Numbered from the stretch's first letter, positions 18,767 to 28,039 are shown. The stretch: DNA of 64,000 nucleotides from Telmatobacter sp. DSM 110680 (GCF_039994875.1 NZ_CP121196.1:5022001-5086000), one strand, 5' to 3'. Notes: generated by a model not told the origin, from the sequence alone. Numbers and translations: made by a program.

Positions 18767-20641
18767 CTACTTGCTCTGCGAAATCAGTGTTCCCGCTTCC
18801 GGCCGAACCTGGTCGACTGCAAATTCCAACGTGCCAATGCGATCGTTCACAGTATCGTCTACACCCAGCCGCAAAAAGAAACTCCCTTTCGCCGGCACGG
18901 CGATCTCCTGCCGTGCTGTGATTCCATGCTGCAGCAGTTCCTTGTACTGATCCTCGTCAATATCAAGGTTTGTCGTGGTCAGGATTGAATTCACATTCTG
19001 CGCCGTCTGATCGTAGACAATGCTGACAAACGCCATGCGGCCATGGCGCAATCCGTCGGGTCCCTTCGTCAGTTGCAGCGTCTTCCCATCTGCGGTGAAC
19101 TCCACCGTGTAGGTGTGAAACGGCTTGTACTTCCAATCTGCAGCAAGGTAGTTGTCCTGCGGCCACGCGTCGTCTTTGCTCAACTGCACGACTTTTTCAC
19201 TGGCAGATACGTGAGCGTTGAAAATGATTTCCTCCGCCGGCACCGCTCCCAGCAGCATCGCGTCATTGAATGCATCCTTCCGCGGTGCTGACTTTTCCGC
19301 ATTCACAGGAGGCGTCTTAGCCGGCTCCTGTTCCCCACTCACCTCCGCGTGTGTCTGTTCAGGAGATCCCTCGTCGCCCGCAGACCCATTCTCTCCATGC
19401 TGGGCCTTGTTCAACCTATCCAGTTGTGCCTGCTCCTGCTTGGTGCGATCAACCGCGAAATAGCCTTGTCGATACTGCAGTTTCACGTGCGGATGGTTCA
19501 TCTCGATCCGGATGTGCCGCAACTCTCCGTTCCAGTCTTTATTAGTCGTTGCGTAGGTCAGCGTATAGTAACTCGACCCGTTATTCTCGATCTCCGCAAT
19601 CTTGGATCCCAATCCGTTAGAACTATAAAAAGCTCGTCCCCCAGTCGCTTCCGCAATCAAATCCAGATTGGTGTGTTGAAATCCCTGTCCATTGTCAAAG
19701 TGAATCATCGCGTTAGGCTGCGGCATTCGATTCGATGCTGCCTCGTATTGCGGCGCGACCTGCAAGGCCCGCGCATCAACCGGATAAACCGCGACACGGC
19801 TCAACGTCAGCGCAGCTGTCAATGCGTGCGGATCACCTTCGAGAATTCTGAAGTCGTCGTTGAACGGATCACTCATCGGCTCCCGCGCATTCGACTGCGG
19901 CAACGCACCTGTAAACCAGATCAAGTTTTTGCGTCCCGGAAAAGCCGCAAGATACCGCCCCAGCAGTTGGAATCCCAGCGTCACGTCGTCCATCCGGTAC
20001 ACCAGGTTTTCTTCCCGCGTGCCTCGCACCATCTTCAGCAACTGCGGATTATTGCGCGCGCTTTGCGCAGCCGCCAGCAGCACCTGTGGATCTGAAGTAA
20101 AACCCTGCACCAGGTGCATCTTCGTGTCCCGCTCAAAGATCGCGACCGGGCCTCCTGGAGGTCTGTCTTTCAAATACCTGATCAGCGCCTCGCGCACCGA
20201 CATCTGGTCATCCAGCCGCGTATTCAGCGCATCCAGAAGAATTACCGTGTAAGCATTCGCATTCGCGACTGCACTGTAATTCGTGAATGTGTTCGGCGCC
20301 AGCGGCGGCTTGGCTACTACTTGAGCATCCGTCGCCGCAGTCATCGGCCGGTGTTCCTGCAGGCTTGCCACCACTTGCGGATTGCCATTCTCAGTCACGA
20401 TGAAGTCAGTGGACTTGAGCCCCGTCACCGCATGCCCGCCATCCGTAACCACCACGTCAAGCAACACCTCGTGCGTCGTAACGGAAAGGACGGCCGGCGC
20501 CTGCGCGGACTGATCTTGCGCAGCAGACACAGCATCCTGAGCTCCTGCCGAAATGCACAAAGCAAACGCATTCAGAATTAACGTGGAAACGCCGATTGCA
20601 TGAGCGGATCGAATTGCCGCGAAACTTCGGAAGCATTGCAT
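18767..20641 (-). CDS. Exported VWFA-related acidobacterial protein (copy 1)
   Basis: From ATG at 20641 the protein is 624 residues with a signal peptide (GVSTLILNAFALCISAGAQ). The family core begins with VLSVTTHEVLLDVVVTDGG and VTGLKSTDFIVTENG, followed by a von Willebrand A fold: VILLDALNTRLDDQMS, GRKNLIWFTGALPQ and VAVYPVDARALQV. C-terminal parts are beta-rich (YYTLTYATTNKDWNGELRHIRIE, then a polar linker and a second beta domain). The family is named for acidobacteria and its function is unknown; an adhesive or scaffolding role is speculation. It is the last gene of a probable three-gene unit. A second paralogue is at 42961-44772. Confidence 0.9.
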   Translation of the reverse strand: MQCFRSFAAIRSAHAIGVSTLILNAFALCISAGAQDAVSAAQDQSAQAPAVLSVTTHEVLLDVVVTDGGHAVTGLKSTDFIVTENGNPQVVASLQEHRPMTAATDAQVVAKPPLAPNTFTNYSAVANANAYTVILLDALNTRLDDQMSVREALIRYLKDRPPGGPVAIFERDTKMHLVQGFTSDPQVLLAAAQSARNNPQLLKMVRGTREENLVYRMDDVTLGFQLLGRYLAAFPGRKNLIWFTGALPQSNAREPMSDPFNDDFRILEGDPHALTAALTLSRVAVYPVDARALQVAPQYEAASNRMPQPNAMIHFDNGQGFQHTNLDLIAEATGGRAFYSSNGLGSKIAEIENNGSSYYTLTYATTNKDWNGELRHIRIEMNHPHVKLQYRQGYFAVDRTKQEQAQLDRLNKAQHGENGSAGDEGSPEQTHAEVSGEQEPAKTPPVNAEKSAPRKDAFNDAMLLGAVPAEEIIFNAHVSASEKVVQLSKDDAWPQDNYLAADWKYKPFHTYTVEFTADGKTLQLTKGPDGLRHGRMAFVSIVYDQTAQNVNSILTTTNLDIDEDQYKELLQHGITARQEIAVPAKGSFFLRLGVDDTVNDRIGTLEFAVDQVRPEAGTLISQSK

Positions 20642-20708
20642 CGCTTGCCCCCCGTAGAACACAAATTTTAGCGCCACCGAAGCCTTTCGGCAGTACACCC
20701 GATTCCGC

Positions 20709-21617
20709 TTACTTCGCCAATTGCTGCGCGCGCCAGACGGCGCCTTCAATTCCCGCAACCTCGGTCTCACAGATTGGCATCTTTGGCGCACTCGCATGCA
20801 AGCCCGCAAAAAACTGCTCTCGCACCAGCCGGGACTTCCCAATCACGCTGCCAATCCAGGCCACCGGAACATCGGCAGTGAGGTTGTGCTTGCGGCGTAA
20901 CTTGTTGCGTACCAGCAGCACACTGTCCACCAGATCGTGCGCTGCCTGCTTCAACACGCCAAGAGCCACCATATCTCCCTCTTCTGCAAGCTCACTGATT
21001 GCCGGCGCCAAGGCCGCAAAATCAGGACCCGGCGTGCTATCCCCCAGGTTCACCAACTCTTCAATGGTCTTTGTCCCCCAGATGCCTCCAACCGTTTCAA
21101 GAATGCGCGACGGCTCCTCGCGGTCGTGCGCATTCAGCGCCCGTCGAACGGCATGCAGCCCAATCCAGTAGCCCGAGCCCTCATCACCGAGACGCGAACT
21201 CCATCCGCCCGCACTCTCTCGACCACCATCGGGTGCACGGCCAATGCAGTTTGATCCCGTCCCTGCAATCTGCAGAATTCCGGGGCCGCCTTTGAAAGCC
21301 CCATCCAGCGCGATCACCTCATCGCCCACAACCTCGGAACGCTCAACGCCAAATTCGCTGAATACTTCGGTGATCCACTCCTTCACACCCGGCATCGTAG
21401 CGCTCGCCACACCGGCCGACGCGGCCTTTACGCCTTTCACTCCAGCCTTCGCAAACACATCCTGCAGAATCGCCCGCAGATTCGCCTCGGCTGCTTCCAC
21501 GCCTACTCGCAACCGTTTGATCGAACCATTCTCAACAAACGCCAGCACCGTTTCGCCGTCAACGATGGAGGCACGCGTCCTTGTCCCTCCTCCATCAATC
21601 CCCAACACTGCGCTCAT
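20709..21617 (-). CDS. BadF/BcrA-type ATPase, N-acetylglucosamine kinase-like
   Basis: The 302-residue protein has the ASKHA-fold phosphate-1 loop GIDGGGTRTRASIVDG, the phosphate-2 region VIALDGAFKGGPGILQIAGTGS, and SSRLGDEGSGYWIGLHAVRRAL. These match the BadF/BadG family, which includes mammalian-type N-acetylglucosamine kinases. It probably phosphorylates GlcNAc or a related amino sugar. Next to nagA (convergent, one gene away) this supports an amino-sugar role. It begins seven bases after the upstream phosphodiesterase gene, so they are likely co-transcribed. Confidence 0.88.
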   Translation of the reverse strand: MSAVLGIDGGGTRTRASIVDGETVLAFVENGSIKRLRVGVEAAEANLRAILQDVFAKAGVKGVKAASAGVASATMPGVKEWITEVFSEFGVERSEVVGDEVIALDGAFKGGPGILQIAGTGSNCIGRAPDGGRESAGGWSSRLGDEGSGYWIGLHAVRRALNAHDREEPSRILETVGGIWGTKTIEELVNLGDSTPGPDFAALAPAISELAEEGDMVALGVLKQAAHDLVDSVLLVRNKLRRKHNLTADVPVAWIGSVIGKSRLVREQFFAGLHASAPKMPICETEVAGIEGAVWRAQQLAK

Positions 21618-21623
21618 CGTTTG

Positions 21624-22979
21624 CTACTCCTGTGTCGACTTGTCCGCATTGGCGGTCTCTCTACCGTTGTCGCGCAACGTCCCCGCGAGAATGTTGAGAT
21701 TGCCGTCGTTCTTCGGTACTTGCAATCCGAGCATGTGAGCAATCCAGGGATACAGATTTACGTTCTCAAACGATCCGACCGTTTTTCCCGCCACAATGTC
21801 GGGGCCGGCGGCAAAAAAGCTCGCCTTCATTTCTGGAACCTTATGCGGATCAAACCCATGCATGCCGGCCTCAGGCGCATTATCCGGCCGCTCGGCAGGC
21901 GGCTTCCGAGCGCGGATCGCATACGGTCCCGTCGCAATCACCACCGGGTCGCCCTCGCGTGGATTCTGGTTGTATTCGAGTTCAGCCGGTACGTCCCTGC
22001 GCCGATAAGCAACAAATTGCGACGACGCCTGCTTCAACTTGTTGTACGCGCTCGCCCTGTCCTCTTCTGTTTTGCCATAGAGCAATGGGCCAGCAACCTC
22101 AAAGTTGCTCAAGTCGGCGAAGTCCTCCAGATTGACCCAGCCTCCTTCGACCTTGGTCATGCCATGATCGCTGACCACCACTAGGTCGATCGGCAATTTA
22201 GTCGCGTCGAGCGCCTTCTTTAGCCGTCCAACCATCGCATCCATCTTCAGCGCGGCAGCCTTAGTCTCTTTTGCATCGGGCCCAAATTCGTGCCCCTCGT
22301 GATCCGGCTCGGAATAGTAAATCGTGATGAAGTGAGGCCGGTCAGGTGCGGGCATCTTCAGCAAGGCCACAGCATCATCAATGCGTGCCTTCTCCACGTC
22401 GTCGGTCGCTTGTGTCTTGTTGTCGAACAGCGCGTACCAGCTGGGCCGATGCCCAGCGATTTCCGCCTCTGAACCGGGCCAGAACAGGCAGGCTGCATGC
22501 ATCCCCTGGCTCTCTGCCAGGCTCCACAAGGGCACACCGCTATACCAGCTTCCGTCTCGCACTACCCTCGCATCGGAAATGGCGTACCGCGCATGCTTGG
22601 TCTCGTCGTAAAACGTGTTGGCCACCAGTCCATGGTGTTCGGGATACAGACCGGTAACGATGGTGAAGTGGTTCGGAAACGTCAACGAAGGAAAACTCGG
22701 CATCATCCCCTGCGGGGCCCACACACCCTTTTTCCCTAATGCCAGCAGATTCACCGCGCCATCGTGTTTTGCGTAGTCCCACCTAAACCCATCGAGCGAT
22801 ACCAGCACAACGTAGTGCGCCTTTTGCGCCGCCGTAGAATTCTCGCCGTTCTCCACGTGTACCAGCGGTAACGCCGGGTTTCCGCCTGCAATCGTCTGGG
22901 CTTGCTGCCCAACAGCCGGCCAGCCAAATGCCAATGCAAGACAAACCGTTGCGGTAAGCCTCGGAACCCTGAAATACAT
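21624..22979 (-). CDS. Exported nucleotide pyrophosphatase/phosphodiesterase (alkaline phosphatase superfamily)
   Basis: The 451-residue protein has an N-terminal signal (LTATVCLALAFGWPAVGQQ). Metal site residues begin with VVLVSLDGFRWDY (Asp63); the nucleophile is Thr100 in PSLTFPNHFTIVTGLYPEHHG, the NPP-family signature. Further ligands lie in YYSEPDHEGHEFGPDA and VVSDHGMTKVEG. NPP enzymes hydrolyse phosphodiester or pyrophosphate bonds in the periplasm. It heads a minus-strand unit with the kinase-like gene. Confidence 0.92.
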   Translation of the reverse strand: MYFRVPRLTATVCLALAFGWPAVGQQAQTIAGGNPALPLVHVENGENSTAAQKAHYVVLVSLDGFRWDYAKHDGAVNLLALGKKGVWAPQGMMPSFPSLTFPNHFTIVTGLYPEHHGLVANTFYDETKHARYAISDARVVRDGSWYSGVPLWSLAESQGMHAACLFWPGSEAEIAGHRPSWYALFDNKTQATDDVEKARIDDAVALLKMPAPDRPHFITIYYSEPDHEGHEFGPDAKETKAAALKMDAMVGRLKKALDATKLPIDLVVVSDHGMTKVEGGWVNLEDFADLSNFEVAGPLLYGKTEEDRASAYNKLKQASSQFVAYRRRDVPAELEYNQNPREGDPVVIATGPYAIRARKPPAERPDNAPEAGMHGFDPHKVPEMKASFFAAGPDIVAGKTVGSFENVNLYPWIAHMLGLQVPKNDGNLNILAGTLRDNGRETANADKSTQE

Positions 22980-23146
22980 CCTTGAATCTCCCGCATCAGC
23001 TTACCGCATGCACGCTGAAAATCGGGAATTAACACCTTGGACACGGCGATCCCTAGCCCGTCCCAGGGCCCGGCACGCGGCCGGAGGGCTCTAAGATAAA
23101 GCTCGCTCAAAATTGAGGTACCGCGGCTTTTGACTAATGAAGAATT

Positions 23147-23164
23147 GTCTGTCAAAAGACAGAC
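23147..23164. promoter_or_regulatory. Perfect inverted repeat GTCTGTC-AAAA-GACAGAC
   Basis: Two 7-base arms flank AAAA in the divergent gap between the phosphodiesterase gene and padR 1. No T-tract follows, so it does not look like an intrinsic terminator; an operator is more likely. The regulator is unknown. Confidence 0.45.
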
Positions 23165-23193
23165 TTGCTCTCCCGCAGGCAAGGGAGTAGATT
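23165..23193 (+). promoter_or_regulatory. Candidate promoter of PadR-ADOP unit 1
   Basis: TTGCTC at 23165-23170 and TAGATT at 23188-23193 are separated by 17 bases. Each is a partial match to -35 and -10. The -10-like hexamer sits inside the GTAGA-N3-TCTAC palindrome, which would suit repression by occlusion. The hexamer matches are weak on their own. Confidence 0.35.
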
Positions 23194-23224
23194 ATCTACA
23201 GCATTTCATGTAGAAGGACTACAT
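23187..23224. promoter_or_regulatory. Operator-like palindromes before padR 1
   Basis: GTAGA-TTA-TCTAC lies at 23187-23199. Overlapping it, TCTACA-N8-TGTAGA spans 23195-23214. A third pair, ATGTAG-N5-CTACAT at 23208-23224, encloses the ribosome-binding site GAAGGA (23213-23218). Repeated GTAGA/TCTAC half-sites suggest two or more bound dimers. The 13-base core is shared with the region before padR 2 (42918-42930). Confidence 0.6.
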
Positions 23225-23227
23225 CCT

Positions 23228-23575
23228 GTGACTACAAAGAGCAATTATCAAAACCGAATTGAAATTCTGCAGGGAACGCTGGACATGCTGATTCTTAAGA
23301 CGCTTCAGTGGGGCGAACAGCATGGCTATGGAATCAGCCAGGCAATTCGAGCTAGTTCCGGTGACGTCCTGCAGGTGGAAACCGGCTCCCTCTATCCAGC
23401 GCTGCATCGCCTGGAGCGACAGAACTGGGTCAAATCCGAGTGGAAGAAAAGTGAAAGCAACCAGCGCGCGAAGTTCTACAAGATCACCAAACTCGGCAAG
23501 GAACAACTGGCTTCTGATTATGCTCGCTGGGAAAAAATGGTCGCGACTATCGAAGGAATTATGACGGCGGAGTGA
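23228..23575 (+). CDS. PadR-family transcriptional regulator (acidobacterial type, copy 1)
   Basis: GTG at 23228 has GAAGGA nine bases upstream and gives 115 residues beginning TTKSNYQNRIEILQGTLDML. The winged-helix PadR domain includes LDMLILKTLQWGEQHGYGIS, then LQVETGSLYPALHRLERQNW and the wing SNQRAKFYKITKLGKEQL. Regulators of this acidobacterial subfamily usually precede an ADOP permease and probably repress it. The stop codon overlaps the permease start by four bases (GTGA), so the two are translationally coupled. An upstream in-frame start at 23165 lies within the operator region and is unlikely. Confidence 0.93.
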   Translation: MTTKSNYQNRIEILQGTLDMLILKTLQWGEQHGYGISQAIRASSGDVLQVETGSLYPALHRLERQNWVKSEWKKSESNQRAKFYKITKLGKEQLASDYARWEKMVATIEGIMTAE

Positions 23576-26334
23576 GGTGTTGCGTGAGGCTCTTTCGATT
23601 CTTGGGGCGCAAGTCCGATCTGAGCGAGGAGATTGAAAGCCATTTGCAGTTGGCCGTCGCCGACCGCATTGTGCGCGGCGAGTCGCCAGCGGATGCCCGG
23701 GCGTGGGCACTGCGAGAATTCGGCAATGTTCCCTTGATTGCTGATGTAACCCGGAATCAATGGGGATGGTTGCGTCTGGAAACGTTGATGCAGGACGTCC
23801 GCTATGCGCTGCGGCAGATGCGCAAATCGCCCGGCTTCACATTGACTGCCGTTCTGACGCTCGCTCTCGGGATAGGCGCCAATACTGCCATCTTCACCCT
23901 CGTAAGCGGCATTCTACTGAGATCACTTCCGGTGAGTGACCCGTCGCGTCTATATCGCATCGGCGATCGAAATGACTGCTGCTACTACAACAACTACCAG
24001 AACGACGATGGTGACTTTGACCTCTTCTCTTATGATCTCTATCTTCGTCTCAAGCAAAACGCGCCGGAATTTGAGCAGTTGGCGGCCGTCGAAGCGGGCG
24101 GTAGTGGTTTCAGCGTGCGCAGAGGCTCCGAGCCCGCCAAGCCGTTGCGCAGCGAGTACGTTTCAGGCAACTACTTCGCGACTCTGGGGTTGGGCGCCTA
24201 TGCCGGACGACTTCTCAACGAAAATGATGACTCGCCTTCCGCTGCGCCCGTCATCGTCCTGAATTACAAAACGTGGCAGACTGACTTTGCGGCGGACCCG
24301 TCCATCGTCGGCGCCACGGTCTATGTGCAGATGCATCCCTTCGTCGTCGCGGGCATTGCGCCACCCAACTTCTTCGGCGACCGTGTAGCTCCCATCCCGC
24401 CGGACTTCTGGATGCCGCTGATGAGCGAGCCCGTACTTGAAGGAGCCAATTCCTCGTTAAAGGCAATCGACTCGCTGTGGCTTTATCCAATCGGAAGAGT
24501 GCGTCCCGGTGTGAACCTGTCGACTCTGCAGGCTAAGCTCTCCGTCTCTCTACGGCAATGGCTGGCGACTCGACCGATGTATACAGACCGAGGCGGCGCA
24601 GCAATGATTCCTCGGCAGCATGTGATTTTGGCTCATGCGGGCGGCGGTATTCAGAAACTCCAGAAGCAAACCGGCACGGGCCTGCGTTTGCTCATGATTC
24701 TCTCCACCGTTGTACTTCTGATTGCCTGCGCGAATATTGCCAACCTACTGCTTGCCCGCTGCACCGCGCGGCGCTCCGATGTGGCCATGCGCATGGCGCT
24801 CGGTGCGTCACGCCGCAGAGTCATGCGCCAGATACTAACCGAGAGTGTACTTCTCAGCCTCATTGGCGGCTGCACCGGCCTTTCTGTCGCCTACGCGGGA
24901 TCGCACATGATGCTGGCGCTTGCTTTTCCATTCGCACATAACATGCCGGTCCAGGCCAACCCATCGATAACAATCCTGGCCTTCGCATTTACGGTTTCCC
25001 TCCTAACCGGCGTGATCTTTGGAACGGCGCCTGCATGGTTGTCCTCTCATGCACAACCGGCCGACGCGCTGCGCGGTGTCAATCGAAGCGACCGTATTGC
25101 TGTAGATCCATCCTCATTTCCGCAGCGGGCGCTGATTGTAATCCAGGTCGCCTCTTCGGTCGTGCTTCTGACGGGAGCTCTACTCATGACCCGGTCTCTT
25201 CGCAACCTTGAGAAGCAGGACCTGGGCATCGCCACTGCCAATCGCTATGTGGTGTCGTTTGATCCAAAGGGCGTCGGCTACACGCTCGATCGCTTACCCG
25301 CGCTCTATCGCCAGATTGTAGACAATTTCGCAGCATTGCCCGGAATGGCCAACGTCAGCCTGGTCCGGTACATTCCTCTCGGCGGCAACATGTGGGGCTC
25401 CTGCGTCATTCCGCAGGGTCATCCCACCCCCGGCCCAAACGATCAATGCTTTTCCATCTGGGATCGCGCCAGCACGCGCTTTCTCGATTCAATCGGGGTA
25501 CCTGTTGTGAAAGGCCGTAATTTCACTGCGCAAGATACGGCTACCTCGCAACAGGTTGTTGTGGTAAATCAGGCATTCGCGAAACACTTCTTTCCGAACC
25601 AGGATCCAATCGGAAAACATTTCGGCCTCGGCACCGCCCCCTATTCTGGCGCTTTCCAAATTGTTGGCGTATTTGCCGACTTCAAAATGACCGATCCGCG
25701 CCAGGACGTTCGCCCGCTCTTCTTCCGTCCGTTGTCTCAGCAATTCAATGGATACAAGGAAGCCGACGCAGACGCTGGGGAAAAAAGTTCCATGTTCGTC
25801 AACTTCATCATTCTTGAATTCACCCAGGCGCCGCCGGATGTTGAGGCTCTCGCCCGCAAAACGCTTGCATCGATCGATCCCAATCTCACCGTCATGCATT
25901 TCAGCACTTACGATGCAGAGGTTGCCGGAAACTTCAATCAGGATCGGCTCCTCGCTCGCCTCACGAGCTTGTTCGGCATTCTTGCCGTCGTGCTCGCCTC
26001 CGTTGGACTTTATGGGGTGATGTCGTACTTCGTGGTCAGGCGCACCAGCGAAATCGGCATCCGCATGGCGCTCGGCGCGGCCCGTTCCGCCGTCGTTTCC
26101 CTGGTGCTGCGTGGTGCGTTGTGGCAGGTTCTCATCGGCGTCGTCATTGGAATTCCTGCCGCGCTCTATGCGGGTCACTTCATGTCGACTCTTCTGTATG
26201 GAGTGAGCGGTTCCGATCCCTTCGCCTTGATCGGGGCCATCGCGCTTATGACGCTTTGTGCTGCCGTAGCAGGATTCATCCCGGCCCGCCGCGCCGCTTC
26301 GATCGACCCGATGCAAGCTCTCCGATCGGACTGA
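23572..26334 (+). CDS. ADOP-family permease, MacB/FtsX type (copy 1)
   Basis: GTG at 23572 overlaps the padR stop. The 920-residue protein begins with the family's cytoplasmic segment (LSEEIESHLQLAVADRIVRG ... LREFGNVPLI), then MRKSPGFTLTAVLTLALGIG and the first membrane helix. It has two halves, each with a periplasmic MacB-like core and a FtsX-type membrane segment: LIACANIANLLLARCTARRS with MRMALGASRRRVMRQILTES, and YGVMSYFVVRRTSEIGIRMA near the end. No ATPase gene is adjacent, as is usual for these 'orphan' permeases. The function is unknown; mechanotransmission or export is inferred from MacB. Confidence 0.93.
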   Translation: MRCCVRLFRFLGRKSDLSEEIESHLQLAVADRIVRGESPADARAWALREFGNVPLIADVTRNQWGWLRLETLMQDVRYALRQMRKSPGFTLTAVLTLALGIGANTAIFTLVSGILLRSLPVSDPSRLYRIGDRNDCCYYNNYQNDDGDFDLFSYDLYLRLKQNAPEFEQLAAVEAGGSGFSVRRGSEPAKPLRSEYVSGNYFATLGLGAYAGRLLNENDDSPSAAPVIVLNYKTWQTDFAADPSIVGATVYVQMHPFVVAGIAPPNFFGDRVAPIPPDFWMPLMSEPVLEGANSSLKAIDSLWLYPIGRVRPGVNLSTLQAKLSVSLRQWLATRPMYTDRGGAAMIPRQHVILAHAGGGIQKLQKQTGTGLRLLMILSTVVLLIACANIANLLLARCTARRSDVAMRMALGASRRRVMRQILTESVLLSLIGGCTGLSVAYAGSHMMLALAFPFAHNMPVQANPSITILAFAFTVSLLTGVIFGTAPAWLSSHAQPADALRGVNRSDRIAVDPSSFPQRALIVIQVASSVVLLTGALLMTRSLRNLEKQDLGIATANRYVVSFDPKGVGYTLDRLPALYRQIVDNFAALPGMANVSLVRYIPLGGNMWGSCVIPQGHPTPGPNDQCFSIWDRASTRFLDSIGVPVVKGRNFTAQDTATSQQVVVVNQAFAKHFFPNQDPIGKHFGLGTAPYSGAFQIVGVFADFKMTDPRQDVRPLFFRPLSQQFNGYKEADADAGEKSSMFVNFIILEFTQAPPDVEALARKTLASIDPNLTVMHFSTYDAEVAGNFNQDRLLARLTSLFGILAVVLASVGLYGVMSYFVVRRTSEIGIRMALGAARSAVVSLVLRGALWQVLIGVVIGIPAALYAGHFMSTLLYGVSGSDPFALIGAIALMTLCAAVAGFIPARRAASIDPMQALRSD

Positions 26335-26353
26335 TCCATCAGACTGATCGAGT

Positions 26354-28039
26354 TTAGTAATTAATGAGTTGCCGATTCAGGCGCTCCGGCGCGAGATGAC
26401 AATAGATTGGCGCGAAGTTCTTTTGCGGTTTCGCATCGCCACTCTGGCTGAAAACCACAAAAGGTTCCTGGCTTGCGTTCCACGGCGTCCATTGCGGAAG
26501 CCCCGGCCCATTCGGATCGCCGGTCTTTGCAAAGTTAGTCCAGTAGCCTTGCATCGTTTGAGCCAGCTTTTGATCTGTCGCGTTAAACGGAAGCCAACTG
26601 AACGTCCGCGCCTGGAAGGTACCGAACACGTAAGGAAGCTCGAGCGAGTGGAACGCGCGAAGCTCCGACTCTCCTTTGCCTGGGACCGAGCGATCGAATC
26701 TGTAGACATACGCTCGTTGCCCGGCTCTCGTGGTGAGGGCGGCCTCCGCCCCCACGGGGCACGCACCGAGAATGTCGTTGCTTGCCTGATCAACTGCCGG
26801 ACTTCCGTGCACCATAATGCGCCCCGTGTAAGTAGCGACTGCAAAGTCAGTCCAGCTTCCGTAAAGCGGCCGAGCCAGATCCGCAAATTGTTTCAGTTGA
26901 TCGCTGAATCGCGGCTTCGGAACAGGCTGATGTGCACTCTTTACCGCCTCGGCTGCCACCACGCGAAACGCGGAAAATTCGCGTGCATTCACTCCGGCCA
27001 GCAATGCGACCGGCTGAATCTTTCCCGAGGCGAAGGCCTTCGCCGGCGACTCCCAGAGCACCCACCCATCCACGATCGATGCGTTGGGATCGTAGCCCTT
27101 GAACTGTGTTGCGATCAGCCGGTTTTCAATGTCCGTGACTTGCGCAGCCGGCAAGCTTCGCAGCGCCTGCAGTTGCGATCCGGACTTGCCGCCCATCGCA
27201 TCTTTTCCAACCGCCACGCCAAGAGGCTCCATCTCCGCAACGCTCCGCTCACGCCCGAGTCCAAAGGCGGCCCCGCTCTCCGCGATAACCCTGCGAAATA
27301 AATCCTTTGTCAGTGCGGACGTCATCAGCGTCGTCGCGTCGATCGATCCAGCAGACTCCCCAAAGAGCGTCACGTTCCCAGCGTCGCCGCCAAACGCATT
27401 GATGTTCTGCTGAACCCATTTGAGCGCCGCAATCTGATCGAGCAGGCCGTAGTTGCCCGAACTGTGATGAGGCGACTCAGCCGTCAGCTCTGGATGAGCG
27501 AAGAAGCCCATGACTCCGAGTCGATAGTTGATCGTGACAACCACTACGCCATGTGCGGCCAGTACACTCCCGTCGTAACCGGGTTCCGTCCCGCTGCCAA
27601 CCCTGTTGCTCCCGCCATGTAGCCACACCATTACCGGAAGATGCGCCCCCGCCTGGAGTTTCGGCGTCCAAACGTTCAGGTAAAGGCAGTCCTCCGATGG
27701 GTCCAGCGTCTGCCGGATCAGCGTGACGCCATATGCCGCCGCCAGGGGCAGCATGAAATTGTCAGTGCCAGCCGCGTTTTGCATGCACGGGTGCGAAGGC
27801 GCAGTTGCATCTCGAACGCCTTTCCACGGAGTCACCGCCTGCGGCTCACGCCACCGCAAAGGTCCAACGGGTGCGGCCGCAAACGGTACACCTTCAAACA
27901 CGGCGATGCTCCCGCGTTGCATCCCCTGCAGCGCACCGCTGGCGATCTGCACCACTGGTCCCGTCGGCGCGGTATGCTGCGGCTTCCCGCCCGACGCGAG
28001 AATGATCGGAACCGCGAGCCAAAAACCTGAAATCCGCAT
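26354..28039 (-). CDS. Exported type-B carboxylesterase
   Basis: From ATG at 28039 the protein has 561 residues with a signal segment (GFWLAVPIILASGG). Alpha/beta-hydrolase features are the oxyanion region WLHGGSNRVGSG, the nucleophile Ser229 in LFGESAGSIDATTL, the family EDCLYLNVW strand, and a late His region (FHSLELPYVFGTF). These enzymes hydrolyse carboxylic esters; the natural substrate cannot be read. The in-frame start at 28087 would add a basic stretch and is less likely. It is convergent with ADOP 1 (19 bases). Confidence 0.92.
   Translation of the reverse strand: MRISGFWLAVPIILASGGKPQHTAPTGPVVQIASGALQGMQRGSIAVFEGVPFAAAPVGPLRWREPQAVTPWKGVRDATAPSHPCMQNAAGTDNFMLPLAAAYGVTLIRQTLDPSEDCLYLNVWTPKLQAGAHLPVMVWLHGGSNRVGSGTEPGYDGSVLAAHGVVVVTINYRLGVMGFFAHPELTAESPHHSSGNYGLLDQIAALKWVQQNINAFGGDAGNVTLFGESAGSIDATTLMTSALTKDLFRRVIAESGAAFGLGRERSVAEMEPLGVAVGKDAMGGKSGSQLQALRSLPAAQVTDIENRLIATQFKGYDPNASIVDGWVLWESPAKAFASGKIQPVALLAGVNAREFSAFRVVAAEAVKSAHQPVPKPRFSDQLKQFADLARPLYGSWTDFAVATYTGRIMVHGSPAVDQASNDILGACPVGAEAALTTRAGQRAYVYRFDRSVPGKGESELRAFHSLELPYVFGTFQARTFSWLPFNATDQKLAQTMQGYWTNFAKTGDPNGPGLPQWTPWNASQEPFVVFSQSGDAKPQKNFAPIYCHLAPERLNRQLINY

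Noticed and set aside
23147..23164. GTCTGTC-AAAA-GACAGAC as a transcription terminator
   Set aside because: No T-tract follows on either strand and it lies between divergent genes, where a terminator is not expected.
25489..26316. Open frame of 275 codons on the minus strand opposite ADOP 1
   Set aside because: Charged, Glu/Arg/His-rich composition without hydrophobic core; opposite a clear FtsX-type permease end.
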